From: Roseovarius sp. SCSIO 43702
Lineage (GTDB): Bacteria; Pseudomonadota; Alphaproteobacteria; Rhodobacterales; Rhodobacteraceae
Assembly (NCBI RefSeq): GCF_019599045.1
Contig: NZ_CP080623.1
Span: forward strand, 1,448,501-1,512,500
Direction of reading: 5' to 3'
Length of the DNA: 64,000 nt
The notes under the pieces are model-generated. The model was given only the letters and a program-made list of their open reading frames with translations. It was not told the origin of the DNA and did not search any database. Shown here in pieces: positions 7,800-17,243 of this stretch (positions are counted from its first letter, which is position 1; each line of letters opens with the position of its first letter). A program made the translations under genes and the position numbers.

Positions 7800-7978
7800 T
7801 CCTTCGGCAGGATCAACTGCAACCGGTCGGAGCCGTCGCGCGCCGCCTCGACCCGGATATCGGCGGTCTGCAAGACCCGGCTGCGGCTGCGCTCGGAGCG
7901 ACCTTTCACGCAGGCCCAGAGTTCGTCGAGCGAGAGATACCGCTCGTCATCCGGCCGATGGAACCATTCGGACGACAC
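7800..7978 (-). pseudogene. DUF932 (plasmid/phage-type) protein, N-terminal fragment
   Basis: Reading the minus strand from GTG 7978, the first 59 codons give EWFHRPDDERYLSLDELWAC...RVLQTADIRVEAARDGSDRLQLILPKD. This is the start of DUF932 proteins found on alphaproteobacterial plasmids and genomic islands. Homology stops near 7800; the frame stays open but the following residues no longer look like DUF932, which normally runs for more than 250 residues. This is a decayed fragment and a sign that plasmid or island DNA was once here. Confidence 0.6.
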
Positions 7979-8068
7979 CGCCCGTTCCGCTCACCCCGGT
8001 TGACATCAATCGGCCTTGTCAAAGGAATCCGGCTTGAGGCGGGGAGGGAGCCTCGCTAGCATCCAAAA

Positions 8069-8280
8069 ATGACAAAACGCTGCCCCTTCAATTACTTCAA
8101 AACCAGCCTTGAGATCATCTGCCCGGCGGTAATGCTGTCCGTGAGTTTCCCGCTTCCCCTTCGACAGTTTTGGTCGAACCGCTTTGGGCCACTGTTTCGC
8201 TCGGAAATTCAGAAGCGTCGGATCGAAGGGCTGCCTATGAGCCCCTGGCAATGGCGCGAATCTTGGTGCGCGATTGGTTG
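8069..8280 (+). pseudogene. IS6-family transposase remnant with internal deletion
   Basis: The plus frame from ATG 8069 reads FNYFKTSLEIICPAVMLSV, SFPLPLR, then directly QFWSNRFGPLFRSEIQKRRI. These are the first N-terminal blocks of IS6-family transposases (usual form FRYFKTSPEII and RFWWNRFGPMFAAEIRR), but the roughly 18 codons between them, which encode the HTH segment, are missing. The DDE catalytic core is absent; after about residue 50 the similarity fades. The element cannot transpose. The recognition is from memory of the family, not a search. Confidence 0.65.
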
Positions 8281-8565
8281 AAAAGGTCTATTTTGATGAA
8301 AATATGGTGGTTGGATCCCAGTCACGTTTGCGTCAGATGGGATTCGAACCAGCAGCGCGGCTTAATGATATCAGTATGTTAGGTGTTAGAGAAGGTTGTC
8401 TTTTAGGCCCATCCCCTCCGCCACACGGGTTTGACCTCAAAACCAGTTTCTGACTGGTATTTCGCTGTTAAGCCTCCTCCCCGTAGCGCCGGTTGCGTGA
8501 TGAGTGAGGTTGACCCTCGTGCTGTAACGCGGGATCACTCTGGCTAGCTGACAGGGGGAAGGCGC
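8281..8565. other. Gene-free scar between IS6 remnant and 5-oxoprolinase gene
   Basis: This stretch is visibly richer in A and T than its surroundings (for example TTGATGAAAATATGG near 8295) and has no gene I can support. Together with 7640-7799 it makes the flanks of the decayed mobile DNA. The last 50 bases must hold the promoter or leader of the gene at 8566; a GGGGGAAGG ribosome site ends six bases before its ATG. Confidence 0.5.
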
Positions 8566-11500
8566 ATGTGGCAATTCTGGGTCGATCGCGGTGGCACCTT
8601 TACCGACATCGTCGCCCGGCGCCCGGACGGACGCCTCGAAACGCGCAAGCTTCTGTCGGAAAACCCAGAGCAGTACGCGGATGCGGCGGTGCAGGGCATT
8701 CGCGATTGCCTGGGTCTTGACGAGGGGGATGCTATTCGACCCGGTGCCATCGACGCCGTGAAAATGGGCACGACGGTCGCCACGAACGCGCTTCTGGAGC
8801 GGAAAGGCGACCGGACGCTTCTCCTGATCACCAAGGGCTTCGGCGACCTGCTTCGCATCGGCTATCAGAACCGGCCCCGGATCTTCGATTTGCATATCAA
8901 GCTTCCCGAAATGCTCTACGAAAGGGTGGGCGAAATCGACGAGCGGCTCGACGCGGAGGGCGGAGTGCTTCGCCCGATCGACGAGGACGGCACCCGCGCC
9001 ATCCTTCAGGATGCGTTCGATGACGGCATCCGGGCCGTGGCGATCGCGTTCATGCATGGCTACAAGATGCCGGATCACGAACGGCGTGCGGCCGAGATCG
9101 CGGCCGATATCGGGTTCACGCAAGTCTCGACCAGCCACGCCGCGTCGCCGCTGATGAAACTGGTCGGGCGCGGTGACACCACGGTGGTCGACGCCTACCT
9201 CAGCCCGATCCTGCGCCGCTATGTCGGACAGGTGCGCGATGCGCTCGATCCGGAAGACAGGGACGCCTCACGGACAAGGCTTCTTTTCATGCAGTCCAAT
9301 GGTGGCCTGACCGATGCCGATCTGTTCCAGGGGAAGGACGCGATCCTGTCGGGTCCAGCCGGCGGGGTCGTCGGCATGGTGAAGACGGCGGAACATGCCG
9401 GTTTCGATGCGCTGATCGGGTTCGACATGGGCGGCACCTCGACCGATGTGTGCCATTATGCGGGCCAGTTCGAGCGCAGCCTCGAGACGGAGGTGGCCGG
9501 TGTGCGAATGCGCGCGCCGATGATGAACATTCACACGGTCGCGGCCGGGGGCGGGTCGGTCCTGACCTTTCGCGACGGCCGGTTCCAGGTGGGTCCGGAA
9601 AGCGCGGGTGCCGATCCGGGTCCCGCCTGCTATCGCCGGGGTGGGCCGCTCACGGTCACGGATTGCAACGTGCTACTGGGCAAGCTTCAGCCCAAGCATT
9701 TTCCTGAGGTTTTCGGGCCGGGGGCGGACGAGGCGCTCGATGCCGGGATCGTGCGCGAAAAATTCGAGGAGATGGCTGCGCAGATCGCCGAAGAGACCGG
9801 CGAGGCGCAGAAGCCGGTCGAGGACGTGGCCGAGGGGTTTCTTCGGATCGCGGTCGAGAACATGGCGCGCGCCATCAAGAAGATCAGCGTCGAGCGGGGC
9901 TATGACGTGACGAGATACACGCTCAATTGCTTCGGCGGCGCGGGGGGGCAGCACGCGTGTCTCGTGGCCGACGCGCTTGGCATGAAACGCGTGTTCCTGC
10001 ATCCGTTCTCGGGGGTTCTTTCTGCGTATGGCATGGGTCTTGCCGAGGTGCGTGCGCTCAGACAGGAGCAGTTCGACCGCCCGCTCGATGAGACGACCAC
10101 AGAGGAGGCGGAGGCGCGAATCGAGGCGTTGACCAAGGATGCAGCGGAAGAACTACGCGCGCAGGGCGTGGCCGGGGAGGACGTGAGCGCCGAGAGCCGC
10201 GCGCATCTACGTTATGCCGGTTCGCACCAGACGCTCGAGGTCGAATTCGGGGCGCGGGACGCGATGCGGGAGGCATTCGAGGACGCGCATCGCGGCCTTT
10301 ACGGCTTTGCCGATGCGGGGCGCGAGGTTCATTTCGAGGCGCTGACGGTGGAGGCGGTAGGCGCGCAGCCGGAACTTCCGGAGACCGAGGTCGAAGCGGC
10401 CGAGGCAGCGCCCGAGCCCGTCGACAAGGTGGAGATGATCGCGCAGGGAGAAGCGCGCTCGACGCCTCTCTATGACCGCGAGACATTGGCGCCGGGGCAG
10501 AAGATCGAAGGTCCAGCCATCATCCGCGAGGCGACCGGCACCACGATCGTCGAACCGGAGTGGCGGGCCGAGGTGGACAGCTACCTCAATCTCATCCTCG
10601 AGCGCGCCGTGCCGCGCAAAGGTTCGGAAGCGGTGGGGGAAGGGGTCGACCCGGTGATGCTCGAGGTGTTCAACAACCTCTTCATGTCCATTGCAGAGCA
10701 GATGGGCGCGACGCTGGCCAAGACCGCTTACTCGGTCAACATCAAGGAACGTCTCGATTTTTCCTGCGCCCTTTTCGACCCCCGGGGTGGATTGGTGGCC
10801 AATGCGCCTCACGTGCCGGTGCACCTGGGATCGATGGGCGAGGCCGTGCGCACTGTCATCCGCGAGAACCCGGAGATGGCGGCGGGCGATGTGTTCATGC
10901 TGAATGCGCCTTTCAACGGGGGCACTCATCTGCCGGATGTGACCGTCATCACGCCGGTCTTCGACGATGAGGGAGAGGAGGTGCTTTTCTACGTCGGTTC
11001 GCGCGGGCATCACGCGGATATCGGCGGGCGCACTCCCGGCAGCGCGCCGCCCGACAGCACGCATATCGACGAGGAAGGCGTGCTCATCGACAATTTCAAG
11101 ATGGTCGACCGCGGCTCCTTCCGGGAAGAGGCCACGCGCGAGTTGCTGGCGTCGGGCAAATATCCCTGCCGCAACGTAGGTGACAACATCGCGGATCTTC
11201 AGGCGCAGATGGCCGCGAACGAAACGGGCGCGCGAGAGGTGCGCAAGATGGTGGCGCATTTCGGCATCGATGCCGTTCAGGCCTACATGCGCCATGTTCA
11301 GGACAATGCCGAGGAAAGCGTTCGGCGTGTGATCGACCGGCTGACGCCTGGGCACAATGTTTATGAACTCGACAGCGGGGCGAGGATCGAGGTGCGGATC
11401 TCGGTCGACAGGGACGCGCGTGAGGCGACGCTCGACTTCACGGGAACGAGCCCGCAGGACGACGGCAATTACAACGCGCCCCTCTCGATCTGCCGGGCCG

Positions 11501-12201
11501 TCGCGCTTTATGTCTTCCGCACCCTGGTTGGCAGCGACATTCCCCTCAACGAAGGATGTCTCAAGCCTCTGAACCTCATCGTGCCGGAGGGAAGCTTCAT
11601 CAACCCGGCTTATCCTGCGGCGGTGATCGCGGGCAACACCGAGGTAAGCCAGTCGATCGCGGACGCGCTCTATGGCGCGCTCGGCGTGATCGCGGGGTCG
11701 CAGGGCACGATGAACAACCATATCTGGGGCAACGAGCGTTTCCAGAATTACGAAACGATCTGCGGTGGAACGGGCGCAGGGCCGGATTTCGACGGCACGG
11801 ACGCCGTTCATTCGCACATGACCAACACACGCATGACCGATCCAGAAGTCCTCGAGTGGCGGTTTCCCGTGCGCGTCGAGCAATTCACCATCCGGCGCGG
11901 CTCGGGTGGCGCGGGCAAGCACCGAGGCGGAGACGGCATCATCCGTCGCCTGAAATTTCTCGAACCGATGACCACTACGGTTCTTACGTCGCACCGCGTC
12001 GTGCCGCCGAGCGGACTGAACGGCGGAAAACCGGGCAAGGTCGGTCGCAACGCGATCGAGCGGGCCGATGGGCGTGTCGAGGAGTTGCAGGGCAACGACA
12101 TGGCCGATGTAGACAGCGGCGATGTCTTTGTCATGGAAACCCCGGGCGGCGGAGGCTACGGCGCGCCCGAGGACGACGCGGGAGGCGGGCCCGAAAGATA
12201 G
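8566..12201 (+). CDS. Hydantoinase A/B fusion, 5-oxoprolinase (ATP-hydrolysing) family
   Basis: The product has 1211 residues, the normal length for fused enzymes. The HyuA half begins at residue 4 with the ASKHA nucleotide motif [12 protein letters not shown] and carries [10 protein letters not shown] near residues 286-295; the HyuB half starts near residue 690 ([20 protein letters not shown]) and contains [12 protein letters not shown] and the end motif [12 protein letters not shown]. The family opens 5-oxo-L-proline, hydantoins or related lactams with ATP. A transporter, aminotransferase and BKACE enzyme follow, so the substrate here may be a lactam or hydantoin rather than pyroglutamate itself. 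The last 46 bases overlap the convergent LysR gene. Confidence 0.9.
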   Translation: MWQFWVDRGGTFTDIVARRPDGRLETRKLLSENPEQYADAAVQGIRDCLGLDEGDAIRPGAIDAVKMGTTVATNALLERKGDRTLLLITKGFGDLLRIGYQNRPRIFDLHIKLPEMLYERVGEIDERLDAEGGVLRPIDEDGTRAILQDAFDDGIRAVAIAFMHGYKMPDHERRAAEIAADIGFTQVSTSHAASPLMKLVGRGDTTVVDAYLSPILRRYVGQVRDALDPEDRDASRTRLLFMQSNGGLTDADLFQGKDAILSGPAGGVVGMVKTAEHAGFDALIGFDMGGTSTDVCHYAGQFERSLETEVAGVRMRAPMMNIHTVAAGGGSVLTFRDGRFQVGPESAGADPGPACYRRGGPLTVTDCNVLLGKLQPKHFPEVFGPGADEALDAGIVREKFEEMAAQIAEETGEAQKPVEDVAEGFLRIAVENMARAIKKISVERGYDVTRYTLNCFGGAGGQHACLVADALGMKRVFLHPFSGVLSAYGMGLAEVRALRQEQFDRPLDETTTEEAEARIEALTKDAAEELRAQGVAGEDVSAESRAHLRYAGSHQTLEVEFGARDAMREAFEDAHRGLYGFADAGREVHFEALTVEAVGAQPELPETEVEAAEAAPEPVDKVEMIAQGEARSTPLYDRETLAPGQKIEGPAIIREATGTTIVEPEWRAEVDSYLNLILERAVPRKGSEAVGEGVDPVMLEVFNNLFMSIAEQMGATLAKTAYSVNIKERLDFSCALFDPRGGLVANAPHVPVHLGSMGEAVRTVIRENPEMAAGDVFMLNAPFNGGTHLPDVTVITPVFDDEGEEVLFYVGSRGHHADIGGRTPGSAPPDSTHIDEEGVLIDNFKMVDRGSFREEATRELLASGKYPCRNVGDNIADLQAQMAANETGAREVRKMVAHFGIDAVQAYMRHVQDNAEESVRRVIDRLTPGHNVYELDSGARIEVRISVDRDAREATLDFTGTSPQDDGNYNAPLSICRAVALYVFRTLVGSDIPLNEGCLKPLNLIVPEGSFINPAYPAAVIAGNTEVSQSIADALYGALGVIAGSQGTMNNHIWGNERFQNYETICGGTGAGPDFDGTDAVHSHMTNTRMTDPEVLEWRFPVRVEQFTIRRGSGGAGKHRGGDGIIRRLKFLEPMTTTVLTSHRVVPPSGLNGGKPGKVGRNAIERADGRVEELQGNDMADVDSGDVFVMETPGGGGYGAPEDDAGGGPER

Positions 12202-13148
12202 GTTCTTTCGTCGAGCGGCGTGCGGGCAATGCGGGCGGAGAGCCGTTCGAGAAACAGCGCTTCGGCCTTGTTCAGGCGCTTCTTGGGGTTGCTGACGAGG
12301 TAAATGTCCACTTGGGGCGGGTTCTCGTAAGGAGGCAAGCGCCAGAGCAGGCCGCGCTCGACATCGGGTTCGACCACGTGGATGGGCAGAGAACCGATCC
12401 CCATGCCGCACTGGATCATGCGGCGCACTTCCTCGAGCTGCGACGAGCGCCCGACGATCTCGTAATCAAGCCCCCACTCACCTCTCAGGAGGGCCACGGG
12501 ACGAAGCGCATCGCTGAGGTCGTCGGTGTCGAAGGACACGGCGGGAAAATTCCGCAGGTCGGCAAAGCTCAGATTGGAACGGCCGAATAGCGGATGGGAC
12601 GGCCCGCAGTAGAAACCGAAGAACTCGCGATACATTTGGGTGTAATCGACGTCCGAGAACCGGCGGTTCACGAGGCAGATCCCGAAGCTCACCATTCGTT
12701 CGCGCACTGCGTGGATGACCCGCGCGCTCGTGTCGATGCGGATTGTGAAACGCATTTTCGGATGGGCCGCGCTCAACGCGCTCAATTCGTTGTCCAGAAG
12801 CGGTGTCACCACATGGCTCGCCAGCATGATGTTGACCTCGCCCGAAATCTCGGTCGATGCCTCCTGGGTCACCTCGGGGATCCGCGCGACACCCGAGAAA
12901 AGCTCGGTGCATTCGCGCTGAAGCTGCCGGCCTGCGGCGGTGAGGCGAAAGCCACCGTGGCCGCGGTCCACGAGGCGGCATCCGAGTTCGGACTCGAGCC
13001 GCTTGAGTGCAAGGCTGACAGACGGCTGACCGCGCAAGAGACGATGCGCGGCGCGCGTGATACTTCCTTCCTCGGAGATCACGAGGAAGGTGCGCAAGAG
13101 GTTCCAATCGAGCCGGAAGGCGAATTTCGTGTCGAGATCGAGAGACAT
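12156..13148 (-). CDS. LysR-family transcriptional regulator, divergent from the ABC transporter genes
   Basis: The product has 330 residues from ATG 13148. The HTH domain lies at about residues 14-70 ([40 protein letters not shown]), and the effector domain follows. It stands back to back with the permease gene, with about 86 bases between the starts (13149-13234), an AT-rich stretch suited to a shared operator. Its 3' end overlaps the convergent oxoprolinase gene. It is the obvious candidate for control of the 13235-21151 operon, with the transported compound or a breakdown product as likely effector. Confidence 0.88.
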   Translation of the reverse strand: MSLDLDTKFAFRLDWNLLRTFLVISEEGSITRAAHRLLRGQPSVSLALKRLESELGCRLVDRGHGGFRLTAAGRQLQRECTELFSGVARIPEVTQEASTEISGEVNIMLASHVVTPLLDNELSALSAAHPKMRFTIRIDTSARVIHAVRERMVSFGICLVNRRFSDVDYTQMYREFFGFYCGPSHPLFGRSNLSFADLRNFPAVSFDTDDLSDALRPVALLRGEWGLDYEIVGRSSQLEEVRRMIQCGMGIGSLPIHVVEPDVERGLLWRLPPYENPPQVDIYLVSNPKKRLNKAEALFLERLSARIARTPLDERTYLSGPPPASSSGAP

Positions 13149-13234
13149 TGATTTCCTCAATGCATGGCATTTCGCGTATCAATTTTGCCAATTTTCTCGA
13201 ACCGTGCAATGGTGTGGCGAGGGAGAGCCGAACA

Positions 13235-14107
13235 TTGCCAGATCAGACCCTTCCAGCGGATCGCCGTCCGTGGATCCTCTTGTCGCCCGCGCTGGTGTTC
13301 ATCACGGCGATGGTCGTCATCCCCATGGGCTTCATCCTCGTTTACTCCTTCTACGAGAATGTCGATCTCGCGGTGGATCGCCCGGCGTTCCAGTTCGGCA
13401 ACTGGGAGGAGCTTTTCACCGACGGCTACTACCACACGGCGATCTGGAAGACCCTGCGGCTGTCGGTGATCGTCACCGTGCTGGCGGCGGCGCTGGGATA
13501 TATCCCGGCCTATGTCATCGCGATGACGCGGTATCGGCACAAATGGCTGCTTCTGCTGCTGCTCATCCTGCCGTTCTGGATCAGCTTCATCATCCGCACG
13601 CTGAGCTGGATTCATATCTTCGGCAACCAGGGGGCGCTCAACGGATTGCTCACGTGGCTGGGACTGATCGACGTGCCGCTTCAAGTCATGTATACTGAAT
13701 TCACGGTCATCGTGGGCTTCATCCACGTGTTCCTGCCCTACATGATCCTCAATATCTACGTGAGTCTCGAGGGGATCGACGAGAATCTCGAACCCGCCGC
13801 GAGAACGCTGGGCGCGACGCCGTGGCAGGCGTTTCGCGAGGTGACGTTGCCGCTTTCTCTGCCCGGCCTCGCGGCCGGAAGCCTTCTGGTTTTCGTGCTG
13901 ACCGGAGGAAGCTATGTCACGCCGCTGATCCTCGGGGGGCCGGGGGACTATCTCTTCGGCAACCTCGTCTATGACGCCATCGTGACCGAACTCAACTGGC
14001 CGATGGGCGCGACGCTGTCGTTCACGCTTCTGATCCTTCTGGGCAGCGTCGTGGTCCTTTACAGCCGGCTCATGGGCATGAACCAACTGTCCAAGGCGTT
14101 CGGGTAG
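13235..14107 (+). CDS. ABC transporter permease, spermidine/putrescine type (PotB-like)
   Basis: I place the start at TTG 13235 (290 residues) because GGGAGAG lies about eight bases upstream and the product then begins PDQTLPADRRPWILLSPALV; starts at 13148 or 13214 are possible but would add a hydrophilic extension. Six membrane helices are expected, the first being LLSPALVFITAMVVIPMGFI. The EAA loop reads EPAARTLGATPWQAFREVTL, typical of the PotB/opine transporter subfamily. It forms the inner membrane channel with the next permease. First gene of a long operon under the divergent LysR. Confidence 0.88.
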   Translation: MPDQTLPADRRPWILLSPALVFITAMVVIPMGFILVYSFYENVDLAVDRPAFQFGNWEELFTDGYYHTAIWKTLRLSVIVTVLAAALGYIPAYVIAMTRYRHKWLLLLLLILPFWISFIIRTLSWIHIFGNQGALNGLLTWLGLIDVPLQVMYTEFTVIVGFIHVFLPYMILNIYVSLEGIDENLEPAARTLGATPWQAFREVTLPLSLPGLAAGSLLVFVLTGGSYVTPLILGGPGDYLFGNLVYDAIVTELNWPMGATLSFTLLILLGSVVVLYSRLMGMNQLSKAFG

Positions 14108-14116
14108 GGGGGTGTC

Positions 14117-14902
14117 ATGCGGGTCTGGTCGCTACTGAAATTCTATACCGTCCTCGTTTATGCGTTCATGTTCGCGCCCATTCTCGTGGTGCTCATCCTC
14201 GCGTTCAACTCGTCACAATTCGGAGGCTTCCCGATCGAGGGCTTCTCGCTGCGCTGGTTCTACGAACTGGCCGAGAACGAGGCGATCATCCGGGCGCTCC
14301 GCACGTCTGTTCTGCTGGGCCTTCTGACTGCGCTGATCGCCACGACGCTGGGCGTGCTGGCAAGCGTTGCTCTGGTCCGCTACCAGTTTCGGGGAAAGCA
14401 GTGGATCACGACCTTTCTGATCACGCCGGTCCTCGTGCCCGAGACGGTGCTTGCCGTCGGTCTGCTGATCTTCCTGCGGTGGCTGCACATGCCGCGCAGC
14501 TTCGGCCTGCTGCTGATCGGTCATTCGATCATCGCGCTGCCCTTCGTCGTGCTGGTTGTGCAGGCGCGGCTCGTGGGGATACGCAAGGATTACGAGGAAG
14601 CGGCGAGGTCGCTCGGCGCGAGCCCACTCCAGACGTTCTTCCAGGTGACACTGCCGCTGTTGCTGCCCGCGGTCTTCGCGGGTGCGCTTTTCGCCTTTAC
14701 CATTTCCTTCGACAACATCACCGCCACGATCTTCTGGCGCCCGTCGGGGATGGAGACGGTGCCGACGCAGATCTTCGGGATGCTGCGTAACTCGGTCAGT
14801 CCCGAGATCAATGCGCTCGGCTTCGTGATGATCTGCATCACCGTCGGCCTGCCGCTTCTGGCGGGGGCCGTGGCGCGATACTTCTCGCGTCGGAAAATCT
14901 GA
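14117..14902 (+). CDS. ABC transporter permease, spermidine/putrescine type (PotC-like)
   Basis: The product has 261 residues, the usual size for PotC-like subunits. The first helix is TVLVYAFMFAPILVVLILAF, followed by FNSSQFGGFPIEGFSLRWFY, which is characteristic of PotC. The EAA loop is EEAARSLGASPLQTFFQVTL. It starts nine bases after the partner permease and pairs with it. The two permeases, a binding protein and an ATPase make a complete importer. Confidence 0.9.
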   Translation: MRVWSLLKFYTVLVYAFMFAPILVVLILAFNSSQFGGFPIEGFSLRWFYELAENEAIIRALRTSVLLGLLTALIATTLGVLASVALVRYQFRGKQWITTFLITPVLVPETVLAVGLLIFLRWLHMPRSFGLLLIGHSIIALPFVVLVVQARLVGIRKDYEEAARSLGASPLQTFFQVTLPLLLPAVFAGALFAFTISFDNITATIFWRPSGMETVPTQIFGMLRNSVSPEINALGFVMICITVGLPLLAGAVARYFSRRKI

Positions 14903-14929
14903 CACCAGTTCAAAAAGGGAGACTGAACG

Positions 14930-16096
14930 ATGAAAAAGATCGACAATACGACCCGCTACGAGCGGCTTCGCGAAAGAATGGGGAACGGCGACATCGACCG
15001 CCGGTCCTTCATGGGCCTCCTTGGCGCCGCCGGCATCACGGCGGGTGTCTCGGGCGGGATCATGTCCACCATGGCCACGCAGGCGCGTGCGATGGGCACC
15101 GAGCTTCATTTCGAGGGATGGGGCGGCGTCGTCTCGGAAGCGCTGCGCGAGAACGCGTTCAATCCATACGAGGAAGCGACCGGCAACAAGGTCATCGACG
15201 CGACATTCGGTGGCGAGAACGAGGTGCTGACCAAAATCAAGGCGGCGGGCAGCACCGAAGGACACAACATCCTGCACAGCTCGGGGATCACCTGGTACAA
15301 ACGCTGGGTCGACAACGGCTACAACGTCAAGCTCAACCTCGACAACATCCCCAATTTCCAACTGGTGATGGAGTCGATGATCGAGCCGTTCCGCGCGATC
15401 ACGCCCGACGGGTTGTCCTGTGTTCCCTATGACTACGGCACGACCGGGATCGCTTACAACAAGAACCACGTTTCGGAGGAGAAGGCGAAGGAACTGGGCG
15501 CCGAGCTGCTTCTCGACAAGGAACTCAAGGGCAAGATCGGCGGCTGGGGCGGCGACTGGGCCAACCGCGCGTGGTACGGTGCGTTGCAATCGGGGCAGGA
15601 TCCCAACAACATCGAGGATTGGGATGCCGTCTGGGACAAGGCGCGCGAGCATCGCGACCTGGTGCTGAAATACTGGTCCTCGGGAGCGGAACTCATGGAC
15701 CTTCTCGCGAAGGAGGAAATCTGGGTTACCGAAGCCTGGTCGGGTCGCGTGGCGGCACTTCAGGCGCAGGGTCATCCCATCGGCTATATCGATCCGCCCA
15801 ATGGCCTCGCCTGGATGGAAACGATGTTCGTCCTCGAGGGCTCACCCATGGAGCCGGCCGAGGAGCTTCTGAACTTCATGCTCGAGCCCGAGACCGCGAT
15901 CGCGGTCGCGGTGGGGCAGAAGTATCCCCCGTCGCTCGACCCCCAGAAGGTCGAGATGCCTGAAGAGGTCAAGAACCTGCCCGCCTTCGATCCGACGGGT
16001 GAGCTCGATGGCCTCGTGTTCCGCGACCCGTCCAAGTGGAACCCGGTCGAGAAGGAGCAGAGCAAGATGTGGAACAGGGTCCAGAAGGGCGCCTGA
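14930..16096 (+). CDS. ABC transporter substrate-binding protein, PotD-like, Tat-exported
   Basis: The product has 388 residues. The N-terminus has a twin-arginine signal, DRRSFMGLLGAAGITAG with Arg24-Arg25, and cleavage probably after ATQARA near residue 52. The mature protein reads as a family 1/PotD periplasmic binding protein (LHFEGWGGVVSEALRENAF, SCVPYDYGTTGIAYNK). A GGGAGA site precedes ATG 14930. Polyamine-type binding proteins take small cations and amino-acid derivatives; the ligand cannot be told from sequence alone. A strong hairpin follows the gene, consistent with extra copies of the binding protein. Confidence 0.9.
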   Translation: MKKIDNTTRYERLRERMGNGDIDRRSFMGLLGAAGITAGVSGGIMSTMATQARAMGTELHFEGWGGVVSEALRENAFNPYEEATGNKVIDATFGGENEVLTKIKAAGSTEGHNILHSSGITWYKRWVDNGYNVKLNLDNIPNFQLVMESMIEPFRAITPDGLSCVPYDYGTTGIAYNKNHVSEEKAKELGAELLLDKELKGKIGGWGGDWANRAWYGALQSGQDPNNIEDWDAVWDKAREHRDLVLKYWSSGAELMDLLAKEEIWVTEAWSGRVAALQAQGHPIGYIDPPNGLAWMETMFVLEGSPMEPAEELLNFMLEPETAIAVAVGQKYPPSLDPQKVEMPEEVKNLPAFDPTGELDGLVFRDPSKWNPVEKEQSKMWNRVQKGA

Positions 16097-16109
16097 TCCA
16101 CTCTCCCGG

Positions 16110-16143
16110 ACGGGCCGCCGACCGCTGGGCCGGCGGCCCGTTT
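16110..16143 (+). terminator. Intra-operon hairpin after the binding-protein gene
   Basis: ACGGGCCGCCG at 16110-16120 pairs perfectly with CGGCGGCCCGT at 16131-16141 around a 10-base loop, followed by only a short TTT. It probably acts as a 3' mRNA stabiliser or partial terminator, raising the binding protein over the ATPase downstream. Confidence 0.6.
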
Positions 16144-16171
16144 CCAACCATCTGAATCTGGAAACGAACCC

Positions 16172-17242
16172 ATGGCACGTGTCGAATTGAGCGATGTCCG
16201 CAAGTCCTTTGGTGCCGTGCAGGCGGTCAGGGACGCCAATGTCGTCTTCGAGGAAGGCTCTTTCACCACGCTTCTGGGGCCGTCGGGCTGTGGCAAGACG
16301 ACGATCCTGCGCATGATCTCGGGGCTGGAAAAGCCGACGAGCGGAGATATCCTCATCGCAGACCGGCGGGTGAACGACGTGCCGATCCACAAGCGCAACC
16401 TCGGCCTGGTCTTTCAGAACTACGCCCTTTTTCCACACCGAACCATAGGCGAGAACATCGCGTTCGGCCTGAAATACCGCGACGTGTCCAAGGCCGATGC
16501 AGCGCGCAAGGTGACGGAGGCGCTCGAGATCGTGCGACTGCCGGGGGTCGAGGACCGCTATCCCAGCCAGCTTTCGGGCGGGCAGCAGCAGCGCATTGCG
16601 CTGGCCCGCGCCATCGTGATCGAGCCCGACGTCCTCCTGCTGGACGAGCCGCTTTCGGCGCTCGACGCGAACCTGCGCGAGGATATGCGCGTGGAATTGA
16701 AGGCGATCCAGGACCGGATCGGCGTCACCACGATCTTCGTGACCCATGACCAGTCCGAGGCGCTCGCGATGTCGGACAAGATCATCGTCATGAGTGCCGG
16801 CCGAGTTGAACAGATCGGCGGACCCTCCGAGGTCTACAACACGCCCGCCTCGGAATTCGTGGCGCGATTCCTGGGCGCGGCCAACCTTCTCGAGGCGCGG
16901 GTCGTCGCGCGGGAAGGGGATCGCGTGGTGCTCGAGACGCCCGAATTCGGGCGGACACCCGTGCCGATGTCGCATGCCGCGACGCTGGGCGAGGGCGAGC
17001 GTGCCAAGCTGATGGTCCGCGCCGAGAAGCTGACGCTCGGGCCGCGCGGCGGCGAGGGGGCCGAGGCGGTTGTCGAGGCGGTCGACTACCAGGGACAGCT
17101 CGCGCGGTACTTCGTGCGGGTGGGCGACACCCAGCTCCAAGCGATGAACATGATCGACGAGACACCTTTCGAGGCGGGCGAGACCGTGTCGCTCGCGCTC
17201 AATCCCAATGCGTGCAGCGCGCTGCCCGCCGAAGAGGCATGA
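16172..17242 (+). CDS. ABC transporter ATP-binding protein, PotA-like
   Basis: The product has 356 residues. Walker A is GPSGCGKTT at residues 36-44, the signature is LSGGQQQRIALARAI, Walker B LLLDEPLSALDANL and the switch histidine is in FVTHDQSEA. A C-terminal TOBE domain spans about residues 275-350. This is the domain order of PotA/FbpC-type ATPases with a regulatory tail. It energises the importer formed by the two permeases and the Tat-exported binding protein. Its TGA ends one base before the ATG of the aminotransferase, so translation is coupled. Confidence 0.92.
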   Translation: MARVELSDVRKSFGAVQAVRDANVVFEEGSFTTLLGPSGCGKTTILRMISGLEKPTSGDILIADRRVNDVPIHKRNLGLVFQNYALFPHRTIGENIAFGLKYRDVSKADAARKVTEALEIVRLPGVEDRYPSQLSGGQQQRIALARAIVIEPDVLLLDEPLSALDANLREDMRVELKAIQDRIGVTTIFVTHDQSEALAMSDKIIVMSAGRVEQIGGPSEVYNTPASEFVARFLGAANLLEARVVAREGDRVVLETPEFGRTPVPMSHAATLGEGERAKLMVRAEKLTLGPRGGEGAEAVVEAVDYQGQLARYFVRVGDTQLQAMNMIDETPFEAGETVSLALNPNACSALPAEEA

Positions 17243-17243
17243 C

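Noticed and set aside
8006..8251. An 81-codon minus-strand frame with THGQHYRRADDLKAGF
   Set aside because: It is the antisense of the IS6 transposase remnant; similar antisense frames are often annotated over such elements but are not genes.
8339..8350. GGGATTCGAACC on the plus strand, like a tRNA T arm on the minus strand
   Set aside because: The flanking bases do not form the five-pair T stem, and no acceptor or anticodon arm can be folded around it.
13148..13234. Longer start of the first permease at ATG 13148
   Set aside because: It would coincide with the divergent LysR start and add a hydrophilic extension; TTG 13235 has a good ribosome site.
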